NCBI GenBank assembly: GCA_045643885.1
Contig: JAZRFY010000030.1
Coordinates: 62,001 to 126,000, forward strand
Direction: 5' to 3'
Source of the DNA: RGIG4608 sp045643885
GTDB taxonomy: Bacteria; Bacillota; Clostridia; Oscillospirales; CAG-272
DNA: 64,000 bases
The notes beneath the pieces are model-generated. The model searched no databases. It was not told the origin of the DNA and worked only from the letters and a program-made list of their open reading frames with translations. Below are positions 33,882-43,296 of the stretch, in pieces. Within the stretch, counting starts at the first letter, position 1. Each line of letters starts with the position of its first letter. Both the position numbers and the translations under genes were made by a program.

Positions 33882-36311
33882 TTATTTAGGAAGCTTTACG
33901 CACTTTTCACCCTTGATGAGCTTGAATATTGCTCTGAAGGGACGGTTGTTTGAAATGTCAACCAATGCACAAGCCATATGGTGAGGAAGCATTCCCTCAC
34001 TTGCATAGGACATGGAGCGCAAGCTCATAGAGTCCATAATCTTCCAACCGAAGTATGCATTCTTTACCTTTGTTTCCTTATCGGGAGACGGAGGCGCTTT
34101 AAGCTCGTGATTATAGATGATGCTGAACACCTTCATAATCAATCCGTAAATCATCTTACCACCCCATGTTTTGTACTCTCTCAAGGGAGTATTCATATCA
34201 TAAGGTCTTGTAATCTCAGGCGCTTTAATGTGTCTGCCAAGAAGCATATCGAAATGAGTATTCGTGATGCCAAGGAATCTCTCCTTGCCGGCACCGTAAA
34301 GCTTTGCATAAATGGGTTTATCAACGATTTCATCCTCACCAACCTTAACGTTTACTGTGTGAGAAAGAAGAACTGTATTAACGTCCTGACAAATCTGGAA
34401 GTTATATGCACCGTTTTCAAGAACCCACTTGCCGTCTATGTAATATCTGAGGTCTTCGATAGGAAGCTTGATGCTTACTGTCTTTTCTTCACCGGCATCG
34501 AGATATACCTTTTCAAAGCCACGAAGCTCACGCAAGGGCTTAACGATATTTGTCTTAGGTGCTTCAACGAAAAGCTCTACTACAGTAGCACTTGCCATTT
34601 CACCTGTATTCTTAACGTCAACGTAAACTCTGTAGATATCTCTATCCTTCTTCACTCTGAGGTTGCTATACTCAAAGCTTGTATAGGAGAGACCGTAGCC
34701 GAAGGGATATTTTACAGGCACGTTAAAGCTTGAATAATATCTGTAGCCAACGAAAATGCTTTCTTTATAGAGGTCGTTTGTTGTCTTTGTAAATTCATCG
34801 CAGAAGGGTACGTCAGAAAGTGACATAGGCCATGTTTCACAAAGTCTGCCGGAAGGACTAACCTTGCCGAAAAGAAGCTCGTAAGCTGCTTCTCCACCCT
34901 CTTCACCGGGAAGATACATGTTGAGTATTGCCTCAACCTTATCGTCAAAGCTCATTTCAACAGGGCTTCCACCAAACATTACGAAAACAATCTTCTTGCC
35001 AAGTCTTGCAAGTCGATTAATAAGCTTAACCTGGTTTGCAGGAAGTGCAAGTGTCTTTCTGTCAAAGCCTTCACTTTCGGCATATTCGGAAAGTCCACCA
35101 AAGAAGAGAATCTTATCTGCCTTTCTTGCCTTAAGAAGAACCTTTTCAACAAGAGCTGTATCCTCGTCAAATGAGAATACGTTATAGCCTCTTTCATAAT
35201 CGTAATCAACTCCGTGACAATCGAATGCTGCCTTGGGAGTTGTGAGACTGTAGGGACGGATAAGTGATGATCCTGCACCCTGATATCTCATATTTTCGAA
35301 CATCTCACCTACAACGAGATATTTCTCGTCCTTGGAAAGAGGAAGTATACCGTTATCGTTCTTGAGAAGAACTGCGCTATCCTCACTGATTATCTTAGCC
35401 AAGGTAGCATGCTCTTCAAATTTATCGGGAATCTCCTCTGTTGCAAGAGAGGTATTGTTAATCATATTGAGAACTCTCAAAACGGCGGTATCAACTACCT
35501 CCATAGAAAGTGTTCCCTTTCTTACTGCATCGATGATTACCTGTCTGTTGTGACCGATATCACCGGGCATTTCAAGGTCAAGACCGGACTTAAGACCTTC
35601 AACGCGGTCATTAACTGCGCCCCAGTCACTCATAACAAGTCCTTCAAAGCCCCAATCGTCGCGCAAAACTCCGTTAAGAAGCTCGGGATTTTCAGAAGCA
35701 TACTTTCCGTTTACCTTATTATATGAGCACATAACTGTTTGAGGCTTTCCCTCTTTGATGATGGGCTCGAATGCCTTAAGATAGATTTCTCTATAGGCAC
35801 GCTCGTCAACGATGGAGTCACCAAAGTAACGGTTCTCCTCGTTATTGTTACAAGCAAAGTGCTTAACACTTGTGCCAACGCCCATATCCTCGATACCTCT
35901 TGTAAGCTTTGTGCCAAGTGCACCTGCGATAAGGGGATCTTCACTGAAATATTCAAAGTTTCTTCCACAAAGGGGATTTCTCTTAATGTTTACAGCAGGG
36001 CCTAAGATAAGGTTTACGTTATAGTGACGGCATTCCTCACCCATAGCAATACCCATGCTATAGAGAAGCTCCTTATTCCAGGAGCTACCTGTAGTACAAG
36101 CTGCAGGAAAGCATGTTGAAAGCTCAGTCTGTCCAAGACCTGCTACCTTGTCACCTTCCTTTTTCTTTCTCAAGCCGTGAGGTCCGTCAGTAAGAAAGAT
36201 TGATGAAAGACCTACTCTTGACACCTTGTTTGTGTGCCAAGATTTATGACCTGAAAGAAGGCACGCCTTCTCTTCAAGAGTCAACTGTTGCAAAATCATA
36301 TTAACATCCAT
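33882..36311 (-). CDS. GH3 beta-glucosidase / beta-glycosidase
   Basis: About 809 residues from the ATG at 36311 (AAGGGTG 7 bases upstream; GTG at 36320 is the alternative). GH3 N-terminal domain with FLTDGPHGLR, KHFACNNNE and the nucleophile in VMSDWGA (Asp229), then the GH3 C-terminal domain (about 310-540, with GLSEYAESEGFDR) and an FN3-like domain (about 590-670, ELRGFEKVYLDAGE). No signal peptide, so cytosolic hydrolysis of cello-oligosaccharides or other beta-glucosides; exact specificity is unknown. An extra ~130-residue C-terminus with a short hydrophobic stretch (IYGLIMKVFSIIY) is unusual for the family. Follows the GH5 gene directly. Confidence 0.9.
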   Translation of the reverse strand: MDVNMILQQLTLEEKACLLSGHKSWHTNKVSRVGLSSIFLTDGPHGLRKKKEGDKVAGLGQTELSTCFPAACTTGSSWNKELLYSMGIAMGEECRHYNVNLILGPAVNIKRNPLCGRNFEYFSEDPLIAGALGTKLTRGIEDMGVGTSVKHFACNNNEENRYFGDSIVDERAYREIYLKAFEPIIKEGKPQTVMCSYNKVNGKYASENPELLNGVLRDDWGFEGLVMSDWGAVNDRVEGLKSGLDLEMPGDIGHNRQVIIDAVRKGTLSMEVVDTAVLRVLNMINNTSLATEEIPDKFEEHATLAKIISEDSAVLLKNDNGILPLSKDEKYLVVGEMFENMRYQGAGSSLIRPYSLTTPKAAFDCHGVDYDYERGYNVFSFDEDTALVEKVLLKARKADKILFFGGLSEYAESEGFDRKTLALPANQVKLINRLARLGKKIVFVMFGGSPVEMSFDDKVEAILNMYLPGEEGGEAAYELLFGKVSPSGRLCETWPMSLSDVPFCDEFTKTTNDLYKESIFVGYRYYSSFNVPVKYPFGYGLSYTSFEYSNLRVKKDRDIYRVYVDVKNTGEMASATVVELFVEAPKTNIVKPLRELRGFEKVYLDAGEEKTVSIKLPIEDLRYYIDGKWVLENGAYNFQICQDVNTVLLSHTVNVKVGEDEIVDKPIYAKLYGAGKERFLGITNTHFDMLLGRHIKAPEITRPYDMNTPLREYKTWGGKMIYGLIMKVFSIIYNHELKAPPSPDKETKVKNAYFGWKIMDSMSLRSMSYASEGMLPHHMACALVDISNNRPFRAIFKLIKGEKCVKLPK

Positions 36312-36322
36312 GTTTTTCACCC

Positions 36323-37786
36323 TTATTTTTCGTTAAGATTTTCGAAGTAAGCAACGAGTGCGTTATATGTTACGCCATCGTCATACACCTTATAGGTGCC
36401 TTCCTGACCGTTCCATGCGGTTTGCTGATTGGACCACTCTGCAAGGATCTCTTCGTATTCTGCTGTTCTGAGATCCAGCTTGAGATTTCTGTCCTCTTCA
36501 GGGATGTCATAAATATTGTCGTTCTGAAGGTTGAGCTTGTTTACTACGATGCCCCAGGAGTTATCCCACCAACCTACAGAAATGATCTTGTAGCTCCAGA
36601 TTGTCCAGCCCCAGCCCATCTTGTCATACTGGTTGAGGTACTGGTCCCAAGCCTCGCTATCACCGAAAAGGTTGAATTCACCAACGAGCTTAGGTACGTC
36701 GTAATCGGAAAGTGAGTTAAGAGCAAACATAAAGCTATAGAAAAGCTCGTTGGATGTCAAATCACTTGTCCAGTTATAGTAGTGATACTGATAAAGAACG
36801 TTTTCCCATCCGTACTTTTCGGGAGAGGGCAAGGAAATGGGATACCAAACGCCTTCAATTGAAATAACGTGGTAAGGATCTACCTCTCTGATTGCATCAT
36901 AGAGTCTATCCATAACCTCCCACTGCTTGATGCCTGTGCCTATTTCGTTTCTGTTGGTAGGCTCATTTACGAGGTCATATGCAAGAATAGTGGGTGCAAG
37001 GTCTGAGCGCTCGTTAACGTAGTACTCTGCGATAGCCTTCCAAAGCTTGCACATGAATTCGATATAATCCTCGTTATCCCAAAAATCGATGTCGCGTGTG
37101 CCACAGTGCTCAAAGCCACTCTGTCCACCCATAACACCGTGCATATCAACGATAATCTTAATATCGTATTTCTGCGCATACTCGATAAATTTATCAAGCT
37201 GCTCAAAGTTAAGCTCGATGCTATCAAAATCCATAGCACAAAGCTCTTCGTCAGTAAGTCTGTATCTATCGTGAGTTGACAAAAAGCTACGGTAATATAC
37301 GGGGATTCTGATCGTGTTAAGACCTATCTCACTGATAAGCTGGAAGTCAGCCTCTGTGCAATAGGAATTGAAGAATGCCTCGTTAAGCGCTTCAAGCTCC
37401 TCATCAGTAAAGCGAGCTGCTAAAATTGCATCCATCTCTTCCTGGAAGATCTCTTCATACTCTTCAACAATGCCCTGCTCGTTAACCTTAACGTAAGTAC
37501 CGTCGTCATTTTTCAATGCGCCGATGGAGTTTACTGTCATCCATCCCTCTGCGATGAAGAGGTTACCAAAGTTTACGCCCTTGATGTCAAAGCGGTCACC
37601 GTTTTCATCGTAAAGTCCCTTGCCTACAGCTGTTACGGTATTATACTCGTTTGCAGTCAATTCAACGTGTTCGGGAGCATCATACTGATAAGTCTCTCCG
37701 CACACTCTGCCCCATACGAGGAAGCCGCCTGCTACAAGCAAAATTACGCACAAAAAAATTACAATGCCGATTAAAATTTCTCTCAT
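36323..37786 (-). CDS. GH5 endo-glycanase, membrane-anchored
   Basis: 487 residues. An N-terminal hydrophobic helix (residues 4-26) without a clear cleavage site points to anchoring in the membrane with the domain outside. GH5 (beta/alpha)8 barrel with acid/base Glu275 (DLVNEPT), HYYNW near 336-339 and nucleophile Glu370 (LVGEFN). Likely acts on beta-1,4-glucans or mannans; the subfamily was not determined. GGAGG site 6 bases before ATG. First gene of a two-gene operon whose GH3 partner could finish the released oligosaccharides inside the cell. Confidence 0.87.
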   Translation of the reverse strand: MREILIGIVIFLCVILLVAGGFLVWGRVCGETYQYDAPEHVELTANEYNTVTAVGKGLYDENGDRFDIKGVNFGNLFIAEGWMTVNSIGALKNDDGTYVKVNEQGIVEEYEEIFQEEMDAILAARFTDEELEALNEAFFNSYCTEADFQLISEIGLNTIRIPVYYRSFLSTHDRYRLTDEELCAMDFDSIELNFEQLDKFIEYAQKYDIKIIVDMHGVMGGQSGFEHCGTRDIDFWDNEDYIEFMCKLWKAIAEYYVNERSDLAPTILAYDLVNEPTNRNEIGTGIKQWEVMDRLYDAIREVDPYHVISIEGVWYPISLPSPEKYGWENVLYQYHYYNWTSDLTSNELFYSFMFALNSLSDYDVPKLVGEFNLFGDSEAWDQYLNQYDKMGWGWTIWSYKIISVGWWDNSWGIVVNKLNLQNDNIYDIPEEDRNLKLDLRTAEYEEILAEWSNQQTAWNGQEGTYKVYDDGVTYNALVAYFENLNEK

Positions 37787-37830
37787 ATTAACCCTCCAAA
37801 AGATATAACATATAATTTTATGCCAACTAT

Positions 37831-37859
37831 ATTATATCACCAAAGATTTCCAATGTCAA
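37831..37859 (-). promoter_or_regulatory. Consensus sigma-A promoter of the GH5-GH3 operon
   Basis: Minus strand TTGACA (37854-37859), 17-bp spacer, TATAAT (37831-37836) with extended TGA; full consensus, about 45 bases before the GH5 start. Confidence 0.88.
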
Positions 37860-38141
37860 TTTTAAGCCATACTTATTTTTTCACAAATCTTAACCGAAAA
37901 AATTGGTTATTTTACATAAAACGACACCGATTTTTTCGAATTTATTTTCTTTACTTTTTTGATATGATTTACTGATAAATCACTTGCATCTTTGAAAAAT
38001 TTGACATTTATAGCTTTTGCATTTTCTCTTTAAAAGCACTGATTTAGAGCTGAAATATGTGGTTTTTACGGCTTTTTTCGTCATTTTGCACAATTTCGGA
38101 GCCTGTTTTTTTACGTCGATATTTACATTTTTCAAGCCAAG

Positions 38142-38186
38142 TCAAAAAAATCAAGACAAGTCAAATTTCTCATCAAAAAAATCAAG
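38142..38186 (+). repeat. 14-bp direct repeat upstream of the pectin operon
   Basis: TCAAAAAAATCAAG at 38142-38155 and again at 38173-38186, exact copies 31 bp apart, about three helical turns, 120-160 bases before the first gene. It could be a pair of activator sites. The first ten bases recur upstream of uxaB (55458-55467) and of the PL9 gene (57514-57523). Confidence 0.5.
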
Positions 38187-38304
38187 GACAGTATCTTGTG
38201 TTTGTAATAAAATGGATTTGCATAGTGGGTAATTTTATCTTATTTATCTTATGCATTTGAAGATATTTAATACCCCCAAAAATTAACACTCAATGGATTA
38301 TACA

Positions 38305-38913
38305 ATGAAGCAAATAACATTTAAACAATATCGGGCAATCGACCTTGTGATGTTTTGCGCTATAACTGCTGTTTTTGAGTCCATCTTATGCATGGCAACC
38401 AATCAATGGTTCGTGATTCAGGCAATGTCCGTAACACTCACCTTGACCATGACGTGCATCACTGCATTCAGATGGAGCTATTATGCAGCCTTCCCTGCAA
38501 TCGTCGGCTCTCTTGCATACTGCATTGTATCAAAGGCTGACATAAAACAAGCTGTTGCTTACTGTGGCGGTTCTCTTTTCTGCCTCATAGCAATTCCTCT
38601 TTTAGAAAAGCTTGGCAAGGATAAGGTCAGAGCTGATTTCATCAAACGCAGCGCGTTTGTGACCGTTGTCTATTTAGCAACTGCGATGGGCAGATGGTTG
38701 ATTTCACTTCTCTTTGAGCAAGGTTCGTTAGCGTTACTCATCACGGTTGACATTTTATCATTACTTTTTGCAATTGTCGTATTGACACTTGCTAAAAGAC
38801 TTGACGGAGTTTTAGAGGACCAAAAGTCCTATATCCTCCGACTTGACAAGGAAAGACGAGAAATGGAGGAATCCAATCAATCCGATCCCTTCAACGATCC
38901 GTATCAAAACTGA
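38305..38913 (+). CDS. Integral membrane protein of unknown function, first gene of the pectin operon
   Basis: About 202 residues (ATG 38305; an ATG at 38293 would add four residues, and neither has a strong ribosome binding site). Five or six hydrophobic helices and a charged C-terminal tail (RLDKERREMEESNQSDP). The first helices resemble ECF S components or vitamin-uptake-type membrane proteins in layout, but I cannot place it in a family. It is the first gene of a co-directional run ending at 51341 and sits 36 bases before the LplB-type permease gene. Confidence 0.75.
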   Translation: MKQITFKQYRAIDLVMFCAITAVFESILCMATNQWFVIQAMSVTLTLTMTCITAFRWSYYAAFPAIVGSLAYCIVSKADIKQAVAYCGGSLFCLIAIPLLEKLGKDKVRADFIKRSAFVTVVYLATAMGRWLISLLFEQGSLALLITVDILSLLFAIVVLTLAKRLDGVLEDQKSYILRLDKERREMEESNQSDPFNDPYQN

Positions 38914-38949
38914 ACTCTACATTATTAAATACATCGAATGGAGATTCTT

Positions 38950-40026
38950 ATGAAATCAAAAGCAATTGATTATCTCGTTTATGACGAAAAAACAGGAAAA
39001 TACAGAGAGGACCCGGAGCAAATCGTCCGCGATGACGTTGAAAAGCACCATTGGAAACACGTGGGCTTGACAATGCTTAAGGACTGGCGCCTCTACCTTA
39101 TGCTGGTACCTATGATTTTGGTATTCTTCTTCTGGCGCTATATGCCCATGTACGAGCTCCTCGGTTCATTCAAGATATATGACGCAGTAAAGAACGTTTC
39201 AGAACAGTTCTATTCCGGATTTTCATATTTCAGAACATTGTTTGCAGGTGACTCATCAATTTCTATCGAATTCTGGAGAGCATTCAGAAACACATTCCTT
39301 CTCAGCTTCTACGGCTTGTGCTTCGGTTTCCCGATGCCCATCATAATCGCCCTCTTCTTCAACGAGATAAAATCCAATCTCGCACGAAGCATTTATCAGG
39401 TGCTTACATACTTGCCTAAGTTCATGTCAACGGTTGTTATGACGTCACTTATCACAATGCTTTTAAGACCTGCTTCTCCCCTTGTAGAAATTGAGCGCGG
39501 CGTTATCTCTACGTTGCTCGTTAACCTTGGAGTTATCACTCCCGAAGTCGGTGACCTCGGTCTTTTGAACAGACCTGAGTTCTTCCGTGCCATCTACCAG
39601 ATAAGCGGTATCTGGGAAACTGCAGGTTATGATAGTATCGTATTCTTCGCAGCTATCATCGCAATCTCCCCCACAAACTACGAGGCAGCTCAGATCGACG
39701 GTGCCAACAAGTGGGCGCAGATGCGTTACGTAGTACTCCCCAGTATCCTTTCAACTGTGGTAATCATGCTTATCACAAGAATCGGTTCTCTTCTTAACGT
39801 TGGATATGAAAAGGTAATCCTTCTTACTGACAAGGTTGCAAGCCAGAACGTATACACCACAGCCGAGGTTGTATCTTCATTCGCTAACCGTTACGGTCTT
39901 GAAGGCTCATCCACAATGTTTGGAATTACATCCGCTGCCGAAATGATTAATAACGTTGTAGGTATGCTTCTCGTTATCGGAGCAAACTCAATCGCCCGCA
40001 AGGCATCCGACGTTTCACTTTATTAA
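38950..40026 (+). CDS. Sugar ABC transporter permease, LplB type
   Basis: 358 residues from the ATG at 38950, which has GGAG 6 bases upstream; the ATG at 38938 contains that site. Cytosolic N-terminal extension of ~50 residues, six TM helices, and the EAA loop (NYEAAQIDGANKWAQMRYVV) that docks on the ATPase. CUT1 family, close to LplB/YtcP-like permeases used for pectin- and rhamnogalacturonan-derived oligosaccharides. Pairs with the next gene. Substrate inferred from the GH28, GH105 and PL9 genes in the locus. Confidence 0.9.
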   Translation: MKSKAIDYLVYDEKTGKYREDPEQIVRDDVEKHHWKHVGLTMLKDWRLYLMLVPMILVFFFWRYMPMYELLGSFKIYDAVKNVSEQFYSGFSYFRTLFAGDSSISIEFWRAFRNTFLLSFYGLCFGFPMPIIIALFFNEIKSNLARSIYQVLTYLPKFMSTVVMTSLITMLLRPASPLVEIERGVISTLLVNLGVITPEVGDLGLLNRPEFFRAIYQISGIWETAGYDSIVFFAAIIAISPTNYEAAQIDGANKWAQMRYVVLPSILSTVVIMLITRIGSLLNVGYEKVILLTDKVASQNVYTTAEVVSSFANRYGLEGSSTMFGITSAAEMINNVVGMLLVIGANSIARKASDVSLY

Positions 40027-40044
40027 GGAGGGCGCTATAATAAT

Positions 40045-40935
40045 ATGAAAAGAAAACTTGAATTTACAGAGCTTTTATTTAAAATATTGAGCTACGTGCT
40101 CCTTACAGTATTTGCTCTTTGTTGTCTTTATCCCTTCATCTACGCGCTTGCTTCCGCTATTAGTGGAATCGAGGAGGTAGAAAGAGGTCAGGTCATTTTG
40201 TTGCCTCAGAACATTCAGTTTGATGCTTTCCTTAGTATGTTCAACGACAATAACTTCTGGAATGCATATACAAACACTCTCTTCATTACCTTCTACGGTA
40301 CAATTTGGGCTATGGGCGTTGCAATCTTAGGTGCATATGCTCTTTCCAAAAAGAGATTGTTGTTCCGCAAGGGCATCAACTTCTTCCTTGTATTTACTAT
40401 GTGGTTCTCTGCAGGTATCGTTCCTCAGTATATCAACTACCTTAACACACAGGAAGTTTTCAATTTGATCGGTATCACCGACGATAAATGGCTCGTTGTT
40501 ATTGCAATGGGTATGGCAGCTATGAACATCATCCTTCTTCGTAACGCGTTTGAGGGTGTTCCCTCTGAAATCGAAGAGGCTGCTATCGTTGACGGTGCTA
40601 CTGAATTCCAGGTACTCACAAACGTTTATATTCCCATGAGCAAATCAACGATCGCAACCGTTGCCCTTCTCTTCGGTATCTCCCGTTGGAACGGTTACTT
40701 CTGGGCGCGTAGAATGATTATGAATGCTAACGAGCAGCCCTTGCAGGTTTATATCCGTAGAAAGCTTGAGCAGTTCCAGGATTCCGATATCATGGCAGGT
40801 TGGAACGAAAGCTATGCATCAGACTCAGTTATCTACTCACTTATCGTTTGTTCAGTAATTCCGATTCTCATCATTTACCCCTTCATTCAAAAGTACTTTG
40901 CTAAGGGCGTTAACGTTGGTGGCGTTAAGGAATAA
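40045..40935 (+). CDS. Sugar ABC transporter permease, LplC/YtcP type
   Basis: 296 residues, six TM helices, with the EAA loop (EIEEAAIVDGATEFQVLTNV) and the end KYFAKGVNVGGVKE characteristic of the MalG-like partner in Lpl-type systems. AAGGAGG site upstream of ATG. Second half of the heterodimeric transmembrane channel. Confidence 0.9.
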   Translation: MKRKLEFTELLFKILSYVLLTVFALCCLYPFIYALASAISGIEEVERGQVILLPQNIQFDAFLSMFNDNNFWNAYTNTLFITFYGTIWAMGVAILGAYALSKKRLLFRKGINFFLVFTMWFSAGIVPQYINYLNTQEVFNLIGITDDKWLVVIAMGMAAMNIILLRNAFEGVPSEIEEAAIVDGATEFQVLTNVYIPMSKSTIATVALLFGISRWNGYFWARRMIMNANEQPLQVYIRRKLEQFQDSDIMAGWNESYASDSVIYSLIVCSVIPILIIYPFIQKYFAKGVNVGGVKE

Positions 40936-40953
40936 TTTCTATTTGACTATAGG

Positions 40954-40986
40954 TTATTATTGGGTGCAAAACACTCGTGATAATAA
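40954..40986 (+). other. Hairpin between permease and binding-protein genes
   Basis: TTATTAT (40954-40960) pairs with ATAATAA (40980-40986), with a further GGTG/CACT pairing inside. No T run, so probably an mRNA-processing or stability element rather than a terminator. Confidence 0.5.
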
Positions 40987-41014
40987 ATAAAAAATTTTCA
41001 TGGAGGAAAACACA

Positions 41015-43147
41015 ATGAAAAAACTCTTATCACTCGCATTGGTACTTGTAATGATGCTTACGCTCGTTGCATGTCCCGGTCCCGGTCCTGTTGAGCCTGA
41101 GGATCCCAAGTTCGATCTTGAGTACGCTAACGGAACAGTTCTCAGAATGGCTACAGGTTACAACAACCTTGACACAGGTTTGTTCTTCTCTGACCCCGAA
41201 TTGTTCAAAGGCGCTGATAGCATTACTCTCGCTGACGGCAAGGAATATCGCGTTGGTGTCCTTAAGCCCACTTGGGTAGAAGTTCAGAACAGACTCGGTA
41301 TGGTATTCGAAGACAAATGGACAGGCGCAGGTTCCGCTGAAAAGGAATTCAACGTTTGGAAAGAAGCTTTGGATGAGGTTGATATGATCTCCGGTTCTGC
41401 TTCCGTTCTTAACGAAAACGGCGTTGCTGGTAAGTTGGTTAATATCGCTGAATACCTCGATCATATGCCCAACTTCAAGGCATATCTTGAGGCTAACCCC
41501 ATCGTTCGTCTCTCTATCACTGGCGATACAACTAACGGTGCTATCTACTTCTCTCCCTACTTTGACGGTGTAAACGACATCGAGCGTATGCCCCTTATGA
41601 GAACTGACTGGGTAGAAAAGCTCCTTAACGGCGCAGGTGATTTCACTGCTTCCGCTTCTAACGACCTCGCAGCAGCTGCTTACGAGCCCTACATGCCCAC
41701 AAGTGGCAAGGTAGACGTAGAAGTAGTTAAGCTTGACAAGTCCGGTGTTGAAACAATTACTAAGGACTATGGCAAGGCTGGCAACATCATCGCTACAATG
41801 AACGCTGCTCTTGCTAAGGGCACAGTAACAGGTGTTCAGGCTGTTAACATGCTTCGTGATTATATCGATGAAGCATACAACGGCTACTATGGCACAGAAA
41901 GAGCTAACCTCTTCATCGGCCAGAACGCAGCTTGGGACGCAGACGAGCTTGTTGCTCTTCTCCGTTGCGTAGTTGCTAACCCCCAGACACTTAACGGTAG
42001 AGATTCTATCGAAGGTATCTTCTCTCGTGAAGACGACAACAACCAGAGACGTGTTGACATGTTCCGTTTTGCAGGAACTCTCTTCGGCGTTCGTGGTCTT
42101 GAGTCTCGTCAGGATTACCTCTACGTAGGTAACGACGGTATGCTTCACGATGCTCGTCAGGAAGAAGCTACATACGTTGCACTCGAAAGAATGAACGCTA
42201 TGGCTAAGGAAGGTCTTATCGCTGACTCCTTCATCAACAGCCAGGATACAGATACAAAGCCCATGCTTCAGGATGACACAGGTTTCATGCACTACGACTA
42301 CAACCAGACACAGACAATCCACAACGAACCTTCCGCTAACGTTCTTGGTGAAGGCGAAAAGTACATGGCAGTTATGGTTCCCGTAGCTCGTTGGAACGAC
42401 GGTACAGGCGAACAGTTCTTCAGATTCACAGAATCCTGGAGATCCGTTAAGACAGACGGTTGGGCAATCTCTCTTGCAGGTGTTGCAGGTAACACAGATA
42501 AGCTCCACGCTGCTCTTGCTATCATCGACTATGCATACTCAAAGGAAGGTCAGATCCTTATGTCCTACGGTCCTGATGAATTCATCAAGACAAATGCTGA
42601 CGGTTCTTACGTAACATTCAACTTCAACGGTGTTCAGTGGCCCGTTATCGCTGATGCTACATACGAAGAGCTTTGGGAAAAGGCTGGCGGTAACTATACA
42701 AACTACGCTCGTAAGTACCTCGGTTCTACTCTTTCCTTCGCAAAGAGCCAGTCCTTCGAATACCAGTGCACACAGGAAGTTGGTAAGGAAGGTGCAGGCA
42801 ACATTTCCACAGCTATCGGCTTTGGTACAATCAAGCATCCCGAGCTTGCTCTTACATCCAATCCTTGGTGGACATCCGTTCCCACAGTTCTTCCCACAAC
42901 AAAGACTGAAAACGATATGATCAGTGGATACACAGAGCTTGGCTCAAAGGGTAAATTCTCCTCCTCCAAGGGCGGCGATAACCTTCTTGTTGATATCATC
43001 CGTTACGATTACAAAGGTGAAGGCACAGCCTCTCGTGCAGAAGTTTTGAACACAGTTCAGAACACATGGAACGGTGCTAACTATCTCGAGCTTAAGAACG
43101 ACGCTTGGCAGAGACTTCAGTCCTTCTACCAGAACTTCGCAAAATAA
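41015..43147 (+). CDS. Extracellular sugar-binding lipoprotein, LplA-like
   Basis: 710 residues from the ATG at 41015 (GGAGG 7 bases upstream; the ATG at 41000 overlaps it). Signal peptide with lipobox LTLVAC (Cys20) and a Pro-rich linker. Large periplasmic-binding-fold protein of the CUT1 oligosaccharide type (LplA/YtcQ family, where 500-700 residues are normal), probably binding galacturonate oligomers outside the cell. Codon use is the most biased of the operon (GCT, GGT, AAC, TTC), and hairpins flank the gene, both consistent with the higher expression expected of a binding protein. Confidence 0.9.
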   Translation: MKKLLSLALVLVMMLTLVACPGPGPVEPEDPKFDLEYANGTVLRMATGYNNLDTGLFFSDPELFKGADSITLADGKEYRVGVLKPTWVEVQNRLGMVFEDKWTGAGSAEKEFNVWKEALDEVDMISGSASVLNENGVAGKLVNIAEYLDHMPNFKAYLEANPIVRLSITGDTTNGAIYFSPYFDGVNDIERMPLMRTDWVEKLLNGAGDFTASASNDLAAAAYEPYMPTSGKVDVEVVKLDKSGVETITKDYGKAGNIIATMNAALAKGTVTGVQAVNMLRDYIDEAYNGYYGTERANLFIGQNAAWDADELVALLRCVVANPQTLNGRDSIEGIFSREDDNNQRRVDMFRFAGTLFGVRGLESRQDYLYVGNDGMLHDARQEEATYVALERMNAMAKEGLIADSFINSQDTDTKPMLQDDTGFMHYDYNQTQTIHNEPSANVLGEGEKYMAVMVPVARWNDGTGEQFFRFTESWRSVKTDGWAISLAGVAGNTDKLHAALAIIDYAYSKEGQILMSYGPDEFIKTNADGSYVTFNFNGVQWPVIADATYEELWEKAGGNYTNYARKYLGSTLSFAKSQSFEYQCTQEVGKEGAGNISTAIGFGTIKHPELALTSNPWWTSVPTVLPTTKTENDMISGYTELGSKGKFSSSKGGDNLLVDIIRYDYKGEGTASRAEVLNTVQNTWNGANYLELKNDAWQRLQSFYQNFAK

Positions 43148-43296
43148 TTTAAGCTTCTATAGTTAATTATTTAGTAACTCTAAATTAATTGAGGGGGGAG
43201 CTCCGCTCCCCTCTCACCCACAAACTTATCTTGAAATACTTTAAAATTTCGTGAAGTCGCGTCACGCGACAGTACGCGACAGAATGAGAGAAAACT
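43148..43296 (+). other. Intercistronic hairpin region after the binding-protein gene
   Basis: Two elements: a stable GC hairpin at 43191-43213 (GAGGGG/CCCCTC with inner AGC/GCT), and a GTCGCG-TCA-CGCGAC inverted repeat at 43256-43270 followed by a further ACGCGACAG copy (43274-43282). Neither is followed by a T run, so read-through into the next genes is likely, with protection of the upstream message. Confidence 0.6.

Larger units (their letters stand above)
37787..38304. other. 518-bp divergent promoter region between the GH5-GH3 and pectin operons
   Basis: AT-rich. Left end: the GH5 promoter. Right part: a 14-bp direct repeat (38142-38155, 38173-38186) and probably the start of the pectin operon, for which I cannot choose a convincing -10/-35 pair (TTGCAT near 38215 is the best -35 candidate). 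Short overlapping plus-strand frames of 60-70 codons near 38017-38260 lack ribosome binding sites and are not called. Confidence 0.65.

Noticed and set aside
38017..38260. Short plus-strand open frames before the pectin operon
   Set aside because: 60-70 codons, overlapping each other, no ribosome binding site, Phe/Ser-rich from AT-rich DNA; better read as promoter region.
41030..42508. 492-codon open frame opposite the binding-protein gene
   Set aside because: A shadow produced by strong codon bias on the plus strand; the predicted peptide is Cys/Val-rich without domains, and the plus-strand protein is clearly real.
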